Origin: Afipia sp.
Lineage (GTDB): Bacteria > Pseudomonadota > Alphaproteobacteria > Rhizobiales > Xanthobacteraceae
Reading direction: 5' to 3'
DNA length: 64,000 bases
Assembly: GCA_024508675.1 (NCBI GenBank)
Contig: JANINQ010000003.1
Location: forward strand, 62,001 to 126,000
Of this stretch, positions 8,328-15,969 are shown in pieces. Numbering within the stretch: the stretch's first letter is position 1; each line of letters opens with the position of its first letter. The notes under the pieces were generated by a model, which was not told the origin of the DNA, did not search any database, and was given only the letters and a program-made list of their open reading frames with translations. The position numbers were made by a program, and so were the translations under genes.

Positions 8328-9467
8328 TCAAGCCATCTTGAACTCCGGCTCGCGCTCTTCGTCCTCCTCGCGCAGGTAGGTGATGATCACCTTCACGATG
8401 GCCATCAGCGGCAGCGCCAGCGCCAGTCCCCACAGTCCGAACACGACACCGAGCAGGATCTGGAACGCGAACAGCGTCGCGGGCGGAATGTCGAGCGCCT
8501 GCCGCTGGATGATCGGCGTCAGGATGTAGCTCTCCAGTGCGTGCACGCCGAGGAACAGCAGGAAGGCGCTGAAGGCGGCGACCCAGCCCGAGGCGAGGCT
8601 GGCCAGCACGATGATCAGGCCGCCGATCAGCGCGCCGACGGTGGGGATGAAGGCCAGCAGGCCGGCCTGAATGCCGAGGATGAAAGAACTGTCGATCCCT
8701 ATGATCGTGAGGCCGATCCATGTCACCAGGAACACGGCGGCCATGGTGATCATCTGCGCGATCAGCCAGCGCTCCAGCGTGTCGCTGATGCGGTCGACCA
8801 CGGCGGTGACGTCCGCGCGATGCTTCTTCGGCGCCAGCGCCAGCAGGCCTTTTCGATAGACGCCGGGTTGCGCGGCGAAGGACAGGCCGAGGAACAGCAC
8901 GATGAAGAAGTTGCCGACGGCGCTGACGGTCCCCAGCAGCAGCTTCAGCGTCTGGCTGACGATGGCGCCACCTCCGGAGGCGAGGGCGCCGGCGCTCGGC
9001 AGGTTCTTGGGCAGCGCCGCCGGCGGCGCGGGCGTCGATGGCGTGTCGGTGGTGCTGACCGGTGTTACAGCGCCCAGTTCGAGGTAGCTGGTGTCGACGC
9101 CATGCTGTTCGAGAAAGCTTTTCACGGTGGCGAGCTGCGACTTGAGAGTGTTGCTGAGAACCGCCGCCTGCCGCGCGATGGTCGAGCCGCCGAGAAACAC
9201 CACGCCTGACAACAGCCCCGCAAGCACGACACAGACCAGCGCGAGGCGCAGCGCATGAGGTCCGCCCATCACCTTCTGCAGAAGGTGGGTCATCGCGGTG
9301 AGGGCAACGCCGAGCAGGATGCCCGCGAACACCAGGAACAGGGTCGCGGCATAATACCAGGCGAACAGCAGGAAGGCCGCGAAGGCGATGATGCCGATGC
9401 CGCCCACTGTGATCGACCAGGCAAGGTCGCTGCGGGTCTGTACGCGGGTCTCGATGGGGCCTGACAC
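8328..9467 (-). CDS. AI-2E/PerM-family transporter
   Basis: A 379-residue protein of the AI-2E exporter/PerM superfamily (PF01594). About eight membrane helices are visible: two near the N-terminus, one near residue 75, and a cluster from residue 180 onward. A central soluble segment (residues 130-165) is rich in Thr, Pro and Ala. The late ESYILTPIIQRQALDIPP stretch is a family hallmark. Members export small solutes or autoinducer-like molecules, or exchange sodium and protons; the substrate here cannot be read. The start is GTG with an excellent GGAAGAGGA ribosome-binding site. The highly charged tail is common in the family. Confidence 0.85.
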   Translation of the reverse strand: MSGPIETRVQTRSDLAWSITVGGIGIIAFAAFLLFAWYYAATLFLVFAGILLGVALTAMTHLLQKVMGGPHALRLALVCVVLAGLLSGVVFLGGSTIARQAAVLSNTLKSQLATVKSFLEQHGVDTSYLELGAVTPVSTTDTPSTPAPPAALPKNLPSAGALASGGGAIVSQTLKLLLGTVSAVGNFFIVLFLGLSFAAQPGVYRKGLLALAPKKHRADVTAVVDRISDTLERWLIAQMITMAAVFLVTWIGLTIIGIDSSFILGIQAGLLAFIPTVGALIGGLIIVLASLASGWVAAFSAFLLFLGVHALESYILTPIIQRQALDIPPATLFAFQILLGVVFGLWGLALALPLMAIVKVIITYLREEDEEREPEFKMA

Positions 9468-9987
9468 GTGCGATCCTCTTCCGTTATTGCGGCGTCAGTC
9501 TTTCCTGAAAGGCTGCGCCTGATCAAGAGAAGATGGCGTGACAAGTTGCACGTCATCGTTCTCGCGCCATGCGCGAGGTGAGCGTTCGTTTTACCCCTCA
9601 TAATGAGGGGCATGGAGCGCCGTAAGGCGCATCGGATAGAGCTTCGCTTCCGGCATCGCGTGCGAGGCGATGATGTGTCCGGAAGCGCGTCGCCTCACGG
9701 CGCTCCACCGCGGCGATTTTGGGCGAGGGGACCGTGCTTCCGGATGGGACGGGCGAACCCTGATCCGGCAGATTTCGCTGCCTTCATCTCCATCCCGTGC
9801 AGCCGCAAGCGGCGGAGCCACGTAGTTGGCCCGGACGGTGACCCCAGCCTCCCGGGCCTGTGTGTGCGAGACACAAGCGCAGGCGCCGCATCCTCCTCCG
9901 CTTCAAAGCGCCCTCGAAAAACGCCCCTCGTGAACAGGACGAATTGAATATATTCCTAGATCGGGAAATGTCAAGGATGGTTGGCTT
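9468..9987. other. 520-bp non-coding stretch with many inverted repeats
   Basis: No credible gene is present; the frames here are short and of shadow type. Several hairpins can be drawn, including CCCCTCATAATGAGGGG at 9595-9611, GGAGCGCC-type arms near 9613 and 9702, and GGCCTG...CAGGC near 9858-9890. The composition is very GC-rich up to 9920, then turns AT-rich before hicB. It could be a structured RNA, a decayed mobile element or a member of a dispersed repeat family. Confidence 0.5.
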
Positions 9988-10380
9988 TTATGCCGCCATC
10001 ACCTTCTTTGCTGCCTGAGCCAGAAATCCGGAACGTGTAAAACCTTCACGCTCAGCATACTGGTCGATTTGCTCCAGCACATCGGAGGGAAGTGTCACAT
10101 TGATCCGAACGGATTTCACGGCTGTTGCAGGAGCCGCGATCAGGACGGCGACCCCATCCCTGTTTTCAGCATTCGCCATAATGTCTTCAAGTGAGGAAGG
10201 CTCGGGAATGGCTTCGCCATCCTCGATCAATCCTTCGATATGAAGAGCCAGGGCTTCGGTCGCCATATCGCGCGCTTGATCGAGCGTGTTTCCGGCGGAG
10301 ATGACTCCCGGAAGATCGGGAAATGAAACGCCGTAGTCGCTATCGGCATCTTTATGGATCAGGGCGATATACTGCCTCAT
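9988..10380 (-). CDS. hicB: HicB antitoxin
   Basis: A 130-residue antitoxin with both HicB parts. The N-terminal partially degraded RNase-H-like domain begins MRQYIALIHKD and includes GVSFPDLPG. The C-terminal ribbon-helix-helix segment includes VRINVTLPSDVLEQIDQYA. HicB neutralises HicA by binding and uses the ribbon-helix-helix to repress its own operon. The start is the ATG at 10380 with a CGGAGTGA ribosome-binding site; a GTG three codons upstream is less likely. It lies 36 bp after hicA in the usual toxin-first order. Confidence 0.92.
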   Translation of the reverse strand: MRQYIALIHKDADSDYGVSFPDLPGVISAGNTLDQARDMATEALALHIEGLIEDGEAIPEPSSLEDIMANAENRDGVAVLIAAPATAVKSVRINVTLPSDVLEQIDQYAEREGFTRSGFLAQAAKKVMAA

Positions 10381-10416
10381 CGAATTCACTCCGCGTCGTT
10401 CCCGGCTCGCTGGCCG

Positions 10417-10605
10417 TTATCTCAGTTTCAAGTCCGCTTGTTTCTCAATGCTCCTGAGCGTTCCAAGCGGGATGTCTTTCTTTGGATGCGGGACAGTCAC
10501 GCGGCCCGGCTTCGTTGGATGTTTGAACTGAATGTGGCTGCCTCTTTGGGCTACCTGTTCCCAACCATCAGACATCAAGGCTCTTATGATGTCCTGTGAT
10601 TTCAT
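10417..10605 (-). CDS. hicA: HicA mRNA interferase toxin
   Basis: A 62-residue toxin with a double-stranded RNA-binding fold. The catalytic histidine is H24 in QRGSHIQF, and the following HP, PHP and IPLGTLRSIEKQA segments are typical of HicA. It cleaves mRNA and arrests growth when free of HicB. Upstream sequence is in frame, but the ATG at 10605 gives the normal family length. No Shine-Dalgarno is visible because an operator palindrome occupies that position. Weak initiation could keep toxin output low. Confidence 0.92.
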   Translation of the reverse strand: MKSQDIIRALMSDGWEQVAQRGSHIQFKHPTKPGRVTVPHPKKDIPLGTLRSIEKQADLKLR

Positions 10606-10606
10606 G

Positions 10607-10654
10607 ATGTATAAATACACATCAATTTCATTATCGACAAGTGTATAAATACAC
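10607..10654 (-). promoter_or_regulatory. Twin palindromic operators of hicAB
   Basis: Two near-identical 14-bp palindromes are 34 bp apart: GTGTATAAATACAC at 10641-10654 and ATGTATAAATACAC at 10607-10620. The proximal copy ends two bases before the hicA start codon. Ribbon-helix-helix antitoxins bind such paired sites cooperatively, so these are the likely HicB autoregulation sites overlapping the promoter. Confidence 0.8.
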
Positions 10655-10691
10655 ACTCGGGTCCAGCCGCGGGTGTGGTCTGCGAAGCGGG

Positions 10692-10720
10692 TTGACTGAT
10701 CGATAACTGACAGGTTATGT
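10692..10720 (+). promoter_or_regulatory. Possible promoter and operator of the ArsR operon
   Basis: TTGACT at 10692-10697 could be a -35 element. An ATAAC-N6-GTTAT dyad at 10703-10718 lies where the spacer and -10 would be, a typical place for autorepression by an ArsR-type regulator. The -10 itself is poor. Confidence 0.4.
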
Positions 10721-10752
10721 ATTAATCCATAGCCAACGGGTTATTGATTTCG

Positions 10753-11076
10753 ATGCCGAACACTCAGGACGTTCTTTTCAAAACACTGGCCGATCCGACA
10801 CGCCGGGCCATCTTCGAGCGGCTGTGCCGGAGCGGGGAGCAGACCGTCGGCGCGCTGACGGCGCAGGCCGGAATCTCGCAGCCTGCCGTTTCAAAACATC
10901 TCGGTGTTCTGAAGCAGGCCGGGCTGGTGCGCGACCGCCACGAGGGGCGGCAGACGCACTATAGCGCGCAGCCGCGTGCGCTGGCCCCGCTGCTCGACTG
11001 GACCAGCCGCATGGCCGGACTCTGGGAAAAGCGGTTCGACGATCTCGAAAGCCTGCTCAAGAGGATGGATCAATGA
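10753..11076 (+). CDS. ArsR-family winged-helix repressor
   Basis: A 107-residue ArsR/SmtB-type regulator. The recognition helix lies in the SQPAVSKHLGVLKQAGLV segment (residues 45-62), followed by the wing VRDRHEGRQTHYS. No cysteine-rich metal site is present, so it belongs to the non-metal branch often paired with SRPBCC/AHSA1 proteins. The ATG at 10753 is preferred to an in-frame TTG nine bases earlier. Its stop overlaps the next start (ATGA), which indicates coupling with the SRPBCC gene it probably helps control. Confidence 0.88.
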   Translation: MPNTQDVLFKTLADPTRRAIFERLCRSGEQTVGALTAQAGISQPAVSKHLGVLKQAGLVRDRHEGRQTHYSAQPRALAPLLDWTSRMAGLWEKRFDDLESLLKRMDQ

Positions 11077-11504
11077 ACGACAGTGCAGCCGACATCCGCT
11101 CCGTCGTGGTCGAGCGCGAGTTTCCTCATCCGCCGGAAAAGCTCTGGCGTGCGCTGACGCAGCCGCACCTGATCGAGGAGTGGCTGATGAAGAACGACTT
11201 CGTGCCGCAAGTGGGACATCGCTTCAACCTGCGCGGCGAGTGGGGCGGCGTGCTGGACTGCGAAGTGCTCACGCTCGAAGCCAACAGGGCGCTCTCGTAC
11301 ACCTGGAATTTTGCGCATGACGATCCGGCGTTCAATCTGCAAAGCACAGTGACATTCACGCTCACGCCCACAGGTGCGGGCACGCATCTGCGCATGGAGC
11401 AGTCCGGCTTCCGGCCGGACCAGAAGCAGGCTTTTGGCGGCGCGCGCCATGGCTGGCAGCAGTTTTTCGGAAATCTGGAACAGGTGCTGGCGCGGACCGC
11501 GTGA
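11073..11504 (+). CDS. SRPBCC/AHSA1-domain protein
   Basis: A 143-residue START-like (Bet v1 fold) protein of the activator-of-Hsp90 type. It opens VEREFPHPPEKLWRALTQP, then has LIEEWLM and the late GWQQFFGNLEQVL helix, all typical. These proteins bind hydrophobic ligands in a deep cavity; the ligand is unknown. The ATG overlaps the ArsR stop, and the pair is a very common two-gene unit. A small membrane protein follows 36 bp later. Confidence 0.85.
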   Translation: MNDSAADIRSVVVEREFPHPPEKLWRALTQPHLIEEWLMKNDFVPQVGHRFNLRGEWGGVLDCEVLTLEANRALSYTWNFAHDDPAFNLQSTVTFTLTPTGAGTHLRMEQSGFRPDQKQAFGGARHGWQQFFGNLEQVLARTA

Positions 11505-11540
11505 GGGCACGTGCAGTTCAATGAGACATTGGAGAGTTCA

Positions 11541-11747
11541 ATGAACAACACCATCCGGCAGGTTCATCGCTGGCTGTCGATCATCTTCACCCTGACCGTC
11601 ATCGCCAACTTCGCTGCGATGGCGCTGGGCGAGCCGCCGGCGTGGATCGTCTACTCGCCGCTGCTGCCGCTGTTCCTGCTGCTGTTCACCGGCCTGTATA
11701 TGTTCGCGCTGCCGTATGTTGCCGGTGCGCGGCGCAATCAGGTGTGA
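11541..11747 (+). CDS. Small two-helix membrane protein
   Basis: A 68-residue protein with two hydrophobic helices, one around residues 9-28 and one around 36-58, and a short basic C-terminus. The start MNNTIRQVHRWLS is preceded by a GGAGAG ribosome-binding site. I recognise no named domain. It lies in the ArsR-SRPBCC operon and is followed 7 bp later by the DUF1801 gene, so all four genes are probably cotranscribed. Confidence 0.72.
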   Translation: MNNTIRQVHRWLSIIFTLTVIANFAAMALGEPPAWIVYSPLLPLFLLLFTGLYMFALPYVAGARRNQV

Positions 11748-11754
11748 TGATCTC

Positions 11755-12195
11755 ATGACTCCGTCGGACAAGATCGATCAGTTGATCGCGAAGACTTCCG
11801 ACTGGCGCGGCAAGACGCTTGCTGCCGTCCGCAAGGCCATCCTCTCTGCGGACAAGGAAATCATCGAGGAATGGAAATGGATGGGAAGCCCGGTGTGGGA
11901 ATGCGACGGCATCATCGCGGTCGGCAACGCGCACAAGGACAAGGTGAAGCTGACGTTTGCACACGGCGCGTCGCTCGCCGATCCCGAGGGGCTTTTCAAC
12001 GCGGGACTTGAGGGCAAGGTGTGGCGCGCGATCGATTTCATCGAAGGCGACAAGGTCGATGCGGCTGCGCTGAAGAAACTGGTGCGGGCGGCGATTGAGT
12101 TCAATCGGGCGAAGAGGGTGAAGAAGATAGCCAAAGCGAAGAAAGCAGCGCGGGGCCCGGGCGTGAAAGCAAGCAGAGCCAGAAAGAAAACCTGA
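11755..12195 (+). CDS. DUF1801 domain protein with basic tail
   Basis: A 146-residue protein. Residues 5-112 match the DUF1801 (YdhG-like) fold, including EEWKWMGSPVWECDG and KVKLTFAHGASL. The last 33 residues are Lys/Arg/Ala-rich, like a histone-H1 tail, and may bind nucleic acid. The family function is not established. The start is the ATG shortly after the preceding membrane-protein stop. It is the last gene of the ArsR operon; no clear terminator follows. Confidence 0.78.
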   Translation: MTPSDKIDQLIAKTSDWRGKTLAAVRKAILSADKEIIEEWKWMGSPVWECDGIIAVGNAHKDKVKLTFAHGASLADPEGLFNAGLEGKVWRAIDFIEGDKVDAAALKKLVRAAIEFNRAKRVKKIAKAKKAARGPGVKASRARKKT

Positions 12196-12238
12196 CCGAA
12201 CAACATTGCATGAGCAGCTTGCGATTTCGGCTTGAAGG

Positions 12239-12268
12239 TTGACATCAAATGTAATAATTGAAGTTACA
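12239..12268 (+). promoter_or_regulatory. Rrf2 promoter with overlapping dyad
   Basis: A perfect TTGACA -35 (12239-12244) is followed by the dyad TGTAA-N9-TTACA (12250-12268), which reaches into the start codon. The dyad occupies the -10 region and is a plausible autoregulatory operator. The -10 sequence itself is not clear. The short distance to the ATG suggests a very short or absent leader. Confidence 0.5.
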
Positions 12269-12711
12269 TGAAAAGAGACAGTCGTCTTTCCTCCGTTTTG
12301 CATGCGCTTCTGCACATGGCCGGGCGTGAAGAGCCAATGACATCGGAAGAACTCGCCGAATGCATGTGTACCAACCCCGTCGTGGTGAGGCGGACGATGG
12401 GGTTGTTGCGCGAGGCAGGGGTTGTAACGTCGGCGCGCGGCCACGCGGGGGGCTGGCGCATCAGCACCGATTTGCGTGTCGTGACGCTGCGCGATCTGCA
12501 TCAGGTGCTGGGCGAGCCTGCTGTGTTTGCAATCGGGAATCGCAACGAGACACCGGATTGCCTCGTTGAGCAGGTCGTCAATGCTGCGCTGGATCAGGCC
12601 TTTACTGATGCCGAGGCGTTGCTGCTCGAGCGTTTTGCTCATGTCACGCTTGCCAGCCTCGCGGCAGACTTCAGCCGTCGCCACGCGGCACGGCGACCAA
12701 GGAAGGAATAA
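12268..12711 (+). CDS. Rrf2-family transcriptional regulator
   Basis: A 147-residue Rrf2 regulator. The N-terminal winged helix includes MTSEELAECMCTNPVVVRRTMG and the wing GGWRIS. The three-cysteine cluster of Fe-S sensors such as IscR is not evident (only C33, C35 and one later cysteine), so a redox-thiol or ligand role is more likely than cluster sensing. The reductase-like gene follows 2 bp after the stop, suggesting that it controls that gene in response to oxidants or thiol stress. Confidence 0.85.
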   Translation: MKRDSRLSSVLHALLHMAGREEPMTSEELAECMCTNPVVVRRTMGLLREAGVVTSARGHAGGWRISTDLRVVTLRDLHQVLGEPAVFAIGNRNETPDCLVEQVVNAALDQAFTDAEALLLERFAHVTLASLAADFSRRHAARRPRKE

Positions 12712-12713
12712 CG

Positions 12714-13595
12714 ATGCAACATGATGTCATCGTCGTCGGCGGTAGCTACGCCGGAATGGCGGCTTCGTTGCAGCTTCTTCGCGCCCGGCGCAGTGTTCTG
12801 ATCGTTGATGCTGGAATTCGCCGCAACCGTTTTGCGCGGCATGCCCATGGATTCCTCGGGCAGGACGGCGTTGACCCGGCGGAGATTGTCCGGACCGCTC
12901 GCGCGCAGCTACAGGCATATCCGACATTGACCTGGATCGAGGATACGGCTGAGGCCGTCACCGGACAGAAAGATGCGTTCGCTGTCATGACGGCCCGAGG
13001 CTCGCGACATGAAGGCCGAAGAATTCTGTTCGCAACCGGCGTGAGCGACGCGCTTCCGCAGATCGAAGGATTGGCGGAGCGCTGGGGCACGAGTGTCTTT
13101 CATTGCCCTTACTGTCATGGCTATGAACTCAATCAGGGTCGCATCGGCGTGATCGCGACCGGGCCGATGTCCGTGCATCAAGCGCAACTGATTCCGGAAT
13201 GGGGCGCCGTAACATTCCTGACCAATGGCATTGTTACGCTCGATGATGCCGTTCGCGCCGATCTGGTTTCACGCGGGGTCACAATCGAGGAAGCGCCGAT
13301 CCGCAGACTCGACGGCGAAGCCGACGTTGTTCTTGCGGATGAGCGGCGGCTTGCATTCGTTGGACTGTTTACAGCATCGCGGAATGCACCTTCAACGCCG
13401 ATTGCGGCCGGTCTTGGCTGCAATCTCGCCGAAACGCCTTTCGGCACGCATGTGCAGACAGACGACATGAAGGAAACGAGCGTTCCCGGCGCATTTGCTT
13501 GTGGAGATACGGCGCGGGTGCCGCATTCGGTATCGCTCGCGGTTGCAGACGGCGCGTGGGCCGGCGCGACACTTCATCGGTCACTGGTTTTCTGA
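12714..13595 (+). CDS. Thioredoxin-reductase-like FAD/NAD(P) disulfide oxidoreductase
   Basis: A 293-residue low-molecular-weight flavoprotein disulfide reductase homologue. The FAD loop VVGGSYAG is at residues 7-14, the redox motif CPYC at 131-134, and the C-terminal ACGDTA FAD-binding motif near 263. The NADPH-binding region lacks a clear GxGxxA fingerprint: the matching segment reads GVIATGPMS. It may therefore be one of the ferredoxin-dependent or thioredoxin-reductase-like oxidases rather than a true TrxB. It is cotranscribed with the Rrf2 regulator and ends at a bidirectional terminator. Confidence 0.83.
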   Translation: MQHDVIVVGGSYAGMAASLQLLRARRSVLIVDAGIRRNRFARHAHGFLGQDGVDPAEIVRTARAQLQAYPTLTWIEDTAEAVTGQKDAFAVMTARGSRHEGRRILFATGVSDALPQIEGLAERWGTSVFHCPYCHGYELNQGRIGVIATGPMSVHQAQLIPEWGAVTFLTNGIVTLDDAVRADLVSRGVTIEEAPIRRLDGEADVVLADERRLAFVGLFTASRNAPSTPIAAGLGCNLAETPFGTHVQTDDMKETSVPGAFACGDTARVPHSVSLAVADGAWAGATLHRSLVF

Positions 13596-13612
13596 GCGAA
13601 GTGAAGATGCTC

Positions 13613-13652
13613 AAACAAAAAAAGGCGCTCCTTTCGGAGCGCCTTTTCGTTT
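13613..13652. terminator. Bidirectional terminator between TrxR-like gene and glnA
   Basis: The stem GGCGCTCC/GGAGCGCC with a ttTC-type loop is flanked by an A-run on the left and TTTTCGTTT on the right. It serves both convergent genes. Confidence 0.92.
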
Positions 13653-13670
13653 GCAGTCGCTGAGTTCAGC

Positions 13671-15080
13671 TTACTGCGAATAATACATATCGAATTCGAC
13701 CGGATGCGGGGTCATTTCGAAGCGCTCGACTTCGGTCATCTTCAGCTCGATGAAGCTGTCGATGAAATCGTCGTCGAACACGCCGCCGGCCTTGAGGAAC
13801 GCGCGGTCCTTGTCGAGGCTTTCGAGCGCCTCGCGGAGCGAGCCGCACACCGTCGGAATGGTCTTCAGTTCTTCCTTCGGCAGATCGTACAGATCCTTGT
13901 CCATCGCCGGGCCCGGATCGATCTTGTTCTTGATGCCATCGAGGCCGGCCATCAGCATGGCTGCGAAGGCGAGGTAAGGATTCGCCATCGGATCGGGGAA
14001 ACGCACCTCGACGCGCTTTGCCTTCGGCGAGGTCGTGTAGGGGATGCGGCAGGAGGCCGAACGGTTGCGCGCCGAGTAGGCGAGCAGCACTGGCGCTTCA
14101 TAGCCCGGGACCAGACGCTTGTAGGAGTTGGTCGACGGGTTGGTGAAGGCGTTGATGGCCTTGGCGTGCTTGATGATGCCGCCGATGTAGTGGAGGCAGG
14201 TTTCCGACAGGTCGGCATACTTGTTGCCGGCGAAGGTCGGCTTGCCGTCCTTCCAGATCGACTGGTGCACGTGCATGCCCGAGCCGTTGTCGCCGAAGAT
14301 CGGCTTCGGCATGAAGGTGGCGGTCTTGCCGTAGATGTGCGCGACCTGATGGATGCAATACTTGTAGACCTGCATCTGGTCGGCCATGTGGGTCAGGGTG
14401 TCGAACTTCATGCCGAGTTCGTGCTGGGCCGACGCCACTTCGTGGTGATGCTTCTCGACCTTGACGCCCATCTTGGCCATCGAGCCGAGCATTTCCGAGC
14501 GCATGTCCTGCACCGAGTCCTGCGGCGGGACGGGGAAGTAGCCGCCCTTGGTGCGGATGCGGTGGCCGAGGTTGCCGCCTTCATACTCGGTGTCCGAGTT
14601 GGTCGGCAGTTCCGACGAGTCGAGCTTGAAGCCGGTGTTGTACGGCGTCGCCGAGAAGCGCACGTCGTCGAACACGAAGAACTCGGCTTCCGGGCCGACG
14701 AACACGGTGTCGCCCACGCCCATCGCCTTGACCTGGGCTTCCGCCTTCTTGGCGATGCCGCGCGGGTCGCGGTTGTAGGGCTCGCCGGTCGACGGCTCGA
14801 GAATGTCGCAGACGATGACCATGGTGGTCTCGGCGAAGAACGGGTCGATGGTCGCGGTGGTCGGGTCCGGCATCAGGGTCATGTCGGACTCGTTGATCGC
14901 CTTCCAGCCGGCGATCGAGGAGCCGTCGAACATCGTGCCTTCGGCGAAGATGTCTTCGTCGATCATCGAGACGTCGAAGGTGACGTGCTGCCACTTGCCG
15001 CGCGGATCGGTGAAACGCAGGTCGACGTACTTGACGTCGTTGTCCTTGATCGACTTGAGGACGTCTTTGGCGGTCTTCAT
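13671..15080 (-). CDS. glnA: Glutamine synthetase type I
   Basis: A 469-residue GSI enzyme that forms glutamine from glutamate, ammonia and ATP. Signatures in order: [13 protein letters not shown] near the N-terminus, [10 protein letters not shown], the ATP-binding [12 protein letters not shown] region, and the adenylylation site Y398 in DLYDLPKEE. The enzyme is thus of the GlnE-regulated class. The ribosome-binding site is AGGGG before the ATG. It lies 169 bp downstream of glnB in the same direction, the classic PII-GS pair for nitrogen control. Confidence 0.97.
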   Translation of the reverse strand: MKTAKDVLKSIKDNDVKYVDLRFTDPRGKWQHVTFDVSMIDEDIFAEGTMFDGSSIAGWKAINESDMTLMPDPTTATIDPFFAETTMVIVCDILEPSTGEPYNRDPRGIAKKAEAQVKAMGVGDTVFVGPEAEFFVFDDVRFSATPYNTGFKLDSSELPTNSDTEYEGGNLGHRIRTKGGYFPVPPQDSVQDMRSEMLGSMAKMGVKVEKHHHEVASAQHELGMKFDTLTHMADQMQVYKYCIHQVAHIYGKTATFMPKPIFGDNGSGMHVHQSIWKDGKPTFAGNKYADLSETCLHYIGGIIKHAKAINAFTNPSTNSYKRLVPGYEAPVLLAYSARNRSASCRIPYTTSPKAKRVEVRFPDPMANPYLAFAAMLMAGLDGIKNKIDPGPAMDKDLYDLPKEELKTIPTVCGSLREALESLDKDRAFLKAGGVFDDDFIDSFIELKMTEVERFEMTPHPVEFDMYYSQ

Positions 15081-15155
15081 GAATACCCCTTATGGCTTGG
15101 TGTCGTGATGGTCGTGGTTTGGGACGTCAATTCTGCTGGTGAGGCCGTCCGTGGA

Positions 15156-15177
15156 GACCCCGTTTTATGGCGGGGTC
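15156..15177 (-). other. Hairpin in the glnB-glnA spacer
   Basis: GACCCCG and CGGGGTC arms with an 8-nt loop form a stable hairpin in the 169-bp spacer. No T-run follows on the glnA strand. It is therefore more likely an RNA-processing or stability element, or part of a glnA-specific leader, than a terminator. Confidence 0.45.
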
Positions 15178-15249
15178 AGTTCGTGGCATAAAATGGTCGC
15201 CGGTCAAGCCCGGCAGTGCCGCAATACCGGGCATGAATGCCGGTCTGGC

Positions 15250-15624
<375 letters not shown>

Positions 15625-15769
15625 TTACTTCCATATCGCGCGGCGGACGCGCTCGTCACCTTGGTTCGTCGTCACGGTCGTCGCAGGGGCGGCAGGCACC
15701 CCGGAAACGGCTGTCGCGCCCGCCTGATATCCGCCGGCGAGCGTGACGATCCGAAAGCCATCCCCTAAA

Positions 15770-15785
15770 AGCAGGGTCTGTGCCA
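15770..15785 (-). promoter_or_regulatory. Sigma-54 promoter of glnB-glnA
   Basis: On the reverse strand the sequence is TGGCACAGACCCTGCT, with GG-N10-GC spacing and close agreement with the RpoN consensus. The predicted start leaves about 170 nt of leader before glnB. GCAC/TGTGC-type dyads lie 90-140 bp upstream (15844-15900), the usual distance for NtrC binding, but their match is only partial. A weaker GG-N10-GC candidate lies at 15828-15841. The rest of the 381-bp glnB-nnr spacer shows nothing else clear. Confidence 0.75.
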
Positions 15786-15969
15786 ATTTATTAAGACATC
15801 GAATTGGATAACGATATCATTCCGTTAGCAGCGACTTTGCCTCTTTGTGCGGCGAATGCCGCAAGAGTGGAAGTCCATGAATTAGGCAATTGCACAAAAA
15901 ATAGACTGACGCTTCCGATTTCTCTTCAATCACATTGCCTTGGGATAAGGCGTAGCAGACGGGCGACTG

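Noticed and set aside
9603-9947. A 114-codon forward frame in the long non-coding stretch
   Set aside because: It is Arg/Ser/Pro-rich, has no good ribosome-binding site and overlaps hairpin-forming sequence; it was not called as a gene.
13704-15191. A 495-codon forward frame over glnA
   Set aside because: It is antisense to glutamine synthetase with complete signatures; the forward frame is His/Arg/Val-rich and unlike any protein I know.
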